From positions 124,001 through 188,000 of the forward strand of contig JBKBLN010000004.1 in the NCBI GenBank assembly GCA_046296415.1: a stretch of DNA of 64,000 bases, written 5' to 3'. The position numbers and the translations under genes were made by a program. Positions 60,520 through 64,000 of this stretch are shown here, one piece after another. How positions within the stretch are numbered: the first letter of the stretch is position 1; the number at the start of each line of letters is the position of its first letter. The stretch comes from CAYNRA01 sp046296415. GTDB taxonomy: Bacteria; Bacteroidota; Bacteroidia; Cytophagales; Spirosomataceae. The notes below the pieces were generated by a model. It worked only from the letters and a program-made list of their open reading frames with translations, was not told where the DNA came from and searched no databases.

Positions 60520-60552
60520 TTGTAGAAACGTAGCATGGCTACGTCTCTACAA
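60520..60552. repeat. Palindrome, dispersed-repeat family A copy 2
   Basis: TTGTAGAAACGTAGC (60520-60534), loop ATG, GCTACGTCTCTACAA (60538-60552); 14 of 15 positions pair. It shares the core of the 61-bp palindrome at 281-341. It stands right behind a membrane-protein gene and before the TonB receptor, where it could act as a 3' stem-loop. Confidence 0.8.
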
Positions 60553-60605
60553 GGGCGGCTGCATGCCATGAACTAAATAAATGTTTTTAGACACTTCGAT
60601 TTCCC

Positions 60606-62900
60606 ATGAATCTCAACCTTAGCCCACTACTATTTATACTGTTCTTTTGCCTTGTGCAGCCCCTCGCTGCACAAATACATGGGACCGTCATGGATCAGGC
60701 CACCAAAGAGCATCTTGTGGGAGTTTCCGTGCGGGGAAAATCCAGTACAATTACCAATCGGTACGGCTTTTTCTCGTTGCCCGGACAAATGGGCGATACT
60801 CTTCGATTTACTGCGGTGGGCTACGTACCCTATGTCTTTGTTGTGGACTCCGTTCACTTGATCCGTACGTCAACGATATTTCTCGTTCCAGCTGTTATGG
60901 ATTTGGAAGAAGCGACAGTTAAATCCAATAAGGAATCAATTTTTTCTTTCCAAAACCCGAAGATTAGTCTTACCTCGGCGCAAATTAATCGTATGACGCT
61001 GCTGATGGGCGAAAAAGACCCACTAAAGGCATTGCAATTACTGCCCGGTGTGCAGGAAGTGAATGAGGGTAGTTCGGGCCTCAGTGTCCGTGGGGGAGAC
61101 TTGGACCAAAATCTCTTGCTCCTCGATGATGGAGTGGTCTATAACGCCAATCATTTATTTGGCTTTTTTTCGACGTTCCACCCCGATCCCATTCAGCAAG
61201 TCGATTTATATAAATCTTTTTTCCCGGCTCGGTACGGTGGGCGGCTTTCCAGTGTGGTGGACGTAAAATTGAAAGAGGGGAATAAATACACTTGGCAAGG
61301 TAAAGGATCCATCGGTTTGCTTTCCTCCCGATTTCACCTTGAAGGGCCGTTGAAAAAAGAAAAAGCCTCATTGGTGCTTTCCGCACGGCGAACTTACTTG
61401 GATGCACTTTTGGTCCCGTTGCAGTCGGCACGCGAAAAAACAGGGTATTATTTCGGTGATTTGAATTTAAAAACCAATATAGAGTTATCCCCCAAACAAT
61501 CCCTATATGCCAGTTATTATTTTGGGCGGGATGTATTTTATCAGCGAAATCGAATTCCTCGCCGAGAGAATTTTTTGCTGCAAGAGACTAACCTCGCGTG
61601 GGGCAATCAAACGGCTATGCTTCGATGGAATCGGATTGCCTCTCAAAAAAGATTTCAGCATGTAAGTCTTCTCTGGACCAATTATCAGCTTCAATTCGGA
61701 GAAAGCCTGCGCCAAGATTATTTGGTTCCTCCCCGTTTTGAAAATTCCAATTTGACCTCCACCATCCGGGATGTCTCTATTAAAGCGGATTGGGAGTGGT
61801 TCATTTCTCCCCAACTTACCTTGGAATATGGTGCACAAGTCACTCAGCATAGGATTGCACCGCAAACCTTTTTGTACACCTCTTCATTACCTGGAACAGA
61901 GCGTATTGAATCCAACTCGGATACGCTTCGACCTGTGGAATCGGCTGGATATGTCCACTTGACAGGTGAGAAAGGAAATTTTTTTTACCAAACGGGTGTA
62001 CGTCTAAGTCAATTTGGATCAAAGGTGTATCCAGAACCCCGTATTTTGGTTGGAATAAAAAATCAACCTTGGGGAGAGGTACACGGCGGGTATTCCCGCA
62101 TGAATCAGTTTCTTCATTTGATCTCGCAAACAGGTTCTGGCTTACCCACCGATGTTTGGGTGCCCTCAGGGGCAGGTCTTGTCCCATCGCAGGCCGACAT
62201 GCTAAATATTTCTTGGCGTTTACCCACTCCGATGTCGTGGACAATTCAAGTAGAAAGTTACTATCGTTGGATTCGGGGAAATACGTTCAACCGGAGTGGA
62301 GTTAGTTTCTTGGGCATTACTGAAGGCGGATTAGCCACTTTCGATTGGCGTGAAAGTTTGACCCAAGGGAAATCGTGGCAGTACGGTTATGAGATCTCGG
62401 TACAAAAACAATCCGGAAAATGGACGGCTTTTGGTGGCTACACGTTGGGTTGGGCCATTGCTCAATTTGACGAGCTGAATGGAGGACGACCCTTTTATGC
62501 CAATCAAGACCGCCGGCATACTGTTGAAATTTCGACGCTATACCAACTTAATAAACGTTGGGATTTATCCCTAAACGTTATGTATCGATCCGGACAAATG
62601 CTGACCCTTCCCGATGCCTTCTTTTTTAGGCAAGATCGTTTCTTTAACGTATTAGAATCATATAGTGGACCTAATCAATTTCGTACAGAAGGGTATTTTC
62701 GGCTAGATCTTGGTGCCACATTGAAACGGCCGAAAGCCACGTGGGAATTTTCGGTTTACAATGCTACGAACCGGAAAAATCCCTTTGCGTATCTTCCAGT
62801 ACGACAAACAGAAAACGCCCAACGGATATCGACTATGCAGCTTCGGAGGCAGGCACTACTTCCCATTTTACCATCAATCACCTATAACTTTTCGTTTTAA
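60606..62900 (+). CDS. TonB-dependent outer-membrane receptor
   Basis: 764 residues. Signal peptide ends at LAAQ, followed by a carboxypeptidase-regulatory-like domain (IHGTVMDQATKEHLVGVSVRGKSS, FTAVGYVPYVF). A plug follows (GVQEVNEGSSGLSVRGGDLDQNLLLLDDGVVYNANHLFGFFSTFHP, seen as SGLSVRGGDLDQN and LLLDDGVVYNANH) and then a barrel ending ITYNFSF. It is smaller than the SusC type and lacks its signature motif. Its partner is the DUF4249 lipoprotein encoded at the next base (TAATG overlap), a pairing common in this phylum. Ligand unknown. Confidence 0.92.
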   Translation: MNLNLSPLLFILFFCLVQPLAAQIHGTVMDQATKEHLVGVSVRGKSSTITNRYGFFSLPGQMGDTLRFTAVGYVPYVFVVDSVHLIRTSTIFLVPAVMDLEEATVKSNKESIFSFQNPKISLTSAQINRMTLLMGEKDPLKALQLLPGVQEVNEGSSGLSVRGGDLDQNLLLLDDGVVYNANHLFGFFSTFHPDPIQQVDLYKSFFPARYGGRLSSVVDVKLKEGNKYTWQGKGSIGLLSSRFHLEGPLKKEKASLVLSARRTYLDALLVPLQSAREKTGYYFGDLNLKTNIELSPKQSLYASYYFGRDVFYQRNRIPRRENFLLQETNLAWGNQTAMLRWNRIASQKRFQHVSLLWTNYQLQFGESLRQDYLVPPRFENSNLTSTIRDVSIKADWEWFISPQLTLEYGAQVTQHRIAPQTFLYTSSLPGTERIESNSDTLRPVESAGYVHLTGEKGNFFYQTGVRLSQFGSKVYPEPRILVGIKNQPWGEVHGGYSRMNQFLHLISQTGSGLPTDVWVPSGAGLVPSQADMLNISWRLPTPMSWTIQVESYYRWIRGNTFNRSGVSFLGITEGGLATFDWRESLTQGKSWQYGYEISVQKQSGKWTAFGGYTLGWAIAQFDELNGGRPFYANQDRRHTVEISTLYQLNKRWDLSLNVMYRSGQMLTLPDAFFFRQDRFFNVLESYSGPNQFRTEGYFRLDLGATLKRPKATWEFSVYNATNRKNPFAYLPVRQTENAQRISTMQLRRQALLPILPSITYNFSF

Positions 62901-63724
62901 TGCGCTATTGGTTGCTTTTACTACTTGGACTTACCGGGTGCATTCAGGTTCCCCCACCAGATCCTATGCCTCAATACGCGGTGATTGGCGTTTTGGATCC
63001 GGAGAATGAAAAATTAGCTGTTTTTATTAGCAGGGTATTTGGGTACAACGAAGCCATTCCAATTGATTCAGGAAAATTTGTATCAGATGCTAGGGTTGAA
63101 ATTCGGTCGGCACAGGCTACTCGAGAGTTAAAGCTAAATCAGGTAACTAAAGAATACGAAGCCGTCAATCAAGGTTTTATTCAGCCAGGTGAACAGTACG
63201 AGCTCTGGATACGCATCGGCTTAGACGAATTAAGGGCAGAAACAAGGGTACCTGAGGCAGTTTCTGTGCGTTTGGCTTCCAAATCAGTTGCTAATCAGCA
63301 AGTTGAGGTACAATTGGCATGGCCTTTTTCGTCGAAGGGTCAGGCAAACTATCAGCTCTCGGCCCAAGTGGATTTTGGCCAACCTTCTTTCCCCTTTTTT
63401 TATTGGGGGGATGAATTGTTTGGGACGACTATCCAAGAAAAAGGGCGCGTTCGCACACAGGAAGTTTTTTCACCGGTTGGATATTTTTCATTTTCTGCTC
63501 GCGAAAAATCGGCTACACTATCCGTTCAGGTCGAATCCATGGATGCTGTGTGGTTTGACTATAACGAAATAAGTAAAAAATTGATCAACCGGTCGCCCGA
63601 ACTAAGGCGCTTTGAGGGTCCCTTATTTTTACCGAGCAATATAACCGGTGGCTTGGGCGTTTTTGGGTCAAAAACCAGTACTCTCCTCGAAATTCCTTTT
63701 ACTTTAAATACAAATTCCCCATGA
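62900..63724 (+). CDS. DUF4249 family lipoprotein
   Basis: 274 residues with signal MRYWLLLLLGLTGC (Cys14). The mature start IQVPPPDPMPQYAVIGVLDPENEKLAVFISRVFGYNEAIP and the strand AEVRIRSA-like DARVEIRSAQATRELKLN are typical of DUF4249, lipoproteins encoded behind TonB receptors and thought to assist them on the cell surface. Start overlaps the receptor stop by one base; its own stop overlaps the next gene by four bases. Confidence 0.88.
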   Translation: MRYWLLLLLGLTGCIQVPPPDPMPQYAVIGVLDPENEKLAVFISRVFGYNEAIPIDSGKFVSDARVEIRSAQATRELKLNQVTKEYEAVNQGFIQPGEQYELWIRIGLDELRAETRVPEAVSVRLASKSVANQQVEVQLAWPFSSKGQANYQLSAQVDFGQPSFPFFYWGDELFGTTIQEKGRVRTQEVFSPVGYFSFSAREKSATLSVQVESMDAVWFDYNEISKKLINRSPELRRFEGPLFLPSNITGGLGVFGSKTSTLLEIPFTLNTNSP

Positions 63725-64000
63725 AAAAAATGATTTGGTTGTGTCTCGTAAGTGTCAGTTTTTGGAGTTGTGAGCCGCCCGAGATTTTGGCTGAGTATGC
63801 GGCTGTGCAACACGTCTGGACAGGCTCTTCTTCTGGGCTTATTCAGCAATTAGACCTCACTGGATGCCAAATGACACGCAAGAAGGTACAAAATGCCAAT
63901 ACAGGATGTACAGGTGATTTAACCTTGACGAACGGAGAAAAAATGATGGTGAGCTACCAATTAACTAATCCGGGTGAACTGATGATTTTAGGCGTTCGAC
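63721..64000 (+). CDS. Lipoprotein, 5' part only (cut by window end)
   Basis: ATG 63721 overlaps the previous stop (ATGA). The signal MKKMIWLCLVSVSFWSC has a lipobox at Cys17. The visible 93 residues show a mature N-terminus EPPEILAEYAAVQHVWTG and paired Cys (GCQMTRKK, NTGCTGDL). Third gene of the TonB receptor operon; family not recognised from this part. Confidence 0.7.
   Translation, partial: MKKMIWLCLVSVSFWSCEPPEILAEYAAVQHVWTGSSSGLIQQLDLTGCQMTRKKVQNANTGCTGDLTLTNGEKMMVSYQLTNPGELMILGVR

Overview
The window comes from a member of the Bacteroidota, most likely a cytophagalean. The evidence is a SusC/SusD pair, a gldB-type gliding lipoprotein, DUF4249, DUF4097 and DUF6134 family proteins, lipoboxes ending in Gly-Cys or Ala-Cys, and promoters of the Bacteroidota type (TTTG or TTG, about 20 bases, TAnnTTTG). 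The species cannot be named from the sequence. Most genes look like ordinary chromosomal housekeeping or envelope genes; two stretches, 1-6.7 kb and 56-60.6 kb, look like accessory DNA.

Layout. 0.2-0.8 kb is a mosaic of small palindromic and hairpin repeats, followed by an outer-membrane barrel gene and a lipoprotein. 3.35-4.7 kb is a WcaJ-like initiating sugar transferase. 4.7-6.7 kb is a long array of 70-100 bp hairpin units (with a 256-base N gap) surrounding a four-helix-bundle (S23/IVP) gene. 6.7-8.4 kb holds DUF4097 and DUF6134 genes. 8.5-13.5 kb is a surface-polysaccharide export block: Wzm- and Wzt-like ABC exporter, a five-bladed-propeller protein, a PhyH-type dioxygenase and a glycosyltransferase. 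13.5-16.5 kb is a large FAD/Fe-S dehydrogenase. 16.6-28.5 kb is a SusC-SusD-lipoprotein-FG-GAP-FG-GAP nutrient uptake locus. 28.5-33.3 kb holds a frameshifted Rpn nuclease gene, cysS, an acetyltransferase-like gene and a copy of a 165-bp MITE-like element. 33.3-43.6 kb holds an S9 peptidase, then a minus-strand run of sbcD, sbcC, a TonB/TPR gene, a glycosyltransferase and an OmpA/PD40 gene. 43.7 kb is tRNA-His. 43.8-55 kb is fabI, an oxidoreductase, gldB, an MsbA-like exporter, fur, engB, a ROK kinase, barrel genes, an HxlR/DJ-1 divergent pair, bestrophin, a TMEM175-like channel and an F420-reductase-like gene. 56-60.5 kb is an AT-rich island of unknown genes behind a LuxR-type regulator. 60.6-64 kb is a TonB receptor, a DUF4249 lipoprotein and the start of a third lipoprotein.

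The most unusual signal is a family of heptanucleotide repeats of the form TGAnnnn. They begin exactly at the TGA stop codon of three different genes (wcaJ-like, DUF4097, and the gene ending at 32892), build the arms of the hairpin array around the four-helix-bundle gene, and flank both copies of the MITE-like element. A TGA heptad repeat puts a stop in every forward reading frame. The second candidate is the AT-rich island: a NarL-like inverted operator and a clear promoter precede a 19-residue peptide ORF ending in Cys and a Cys-rich lipoprotein with a Gly-rich hydrophobic segment, followed by very small membrane proteins.
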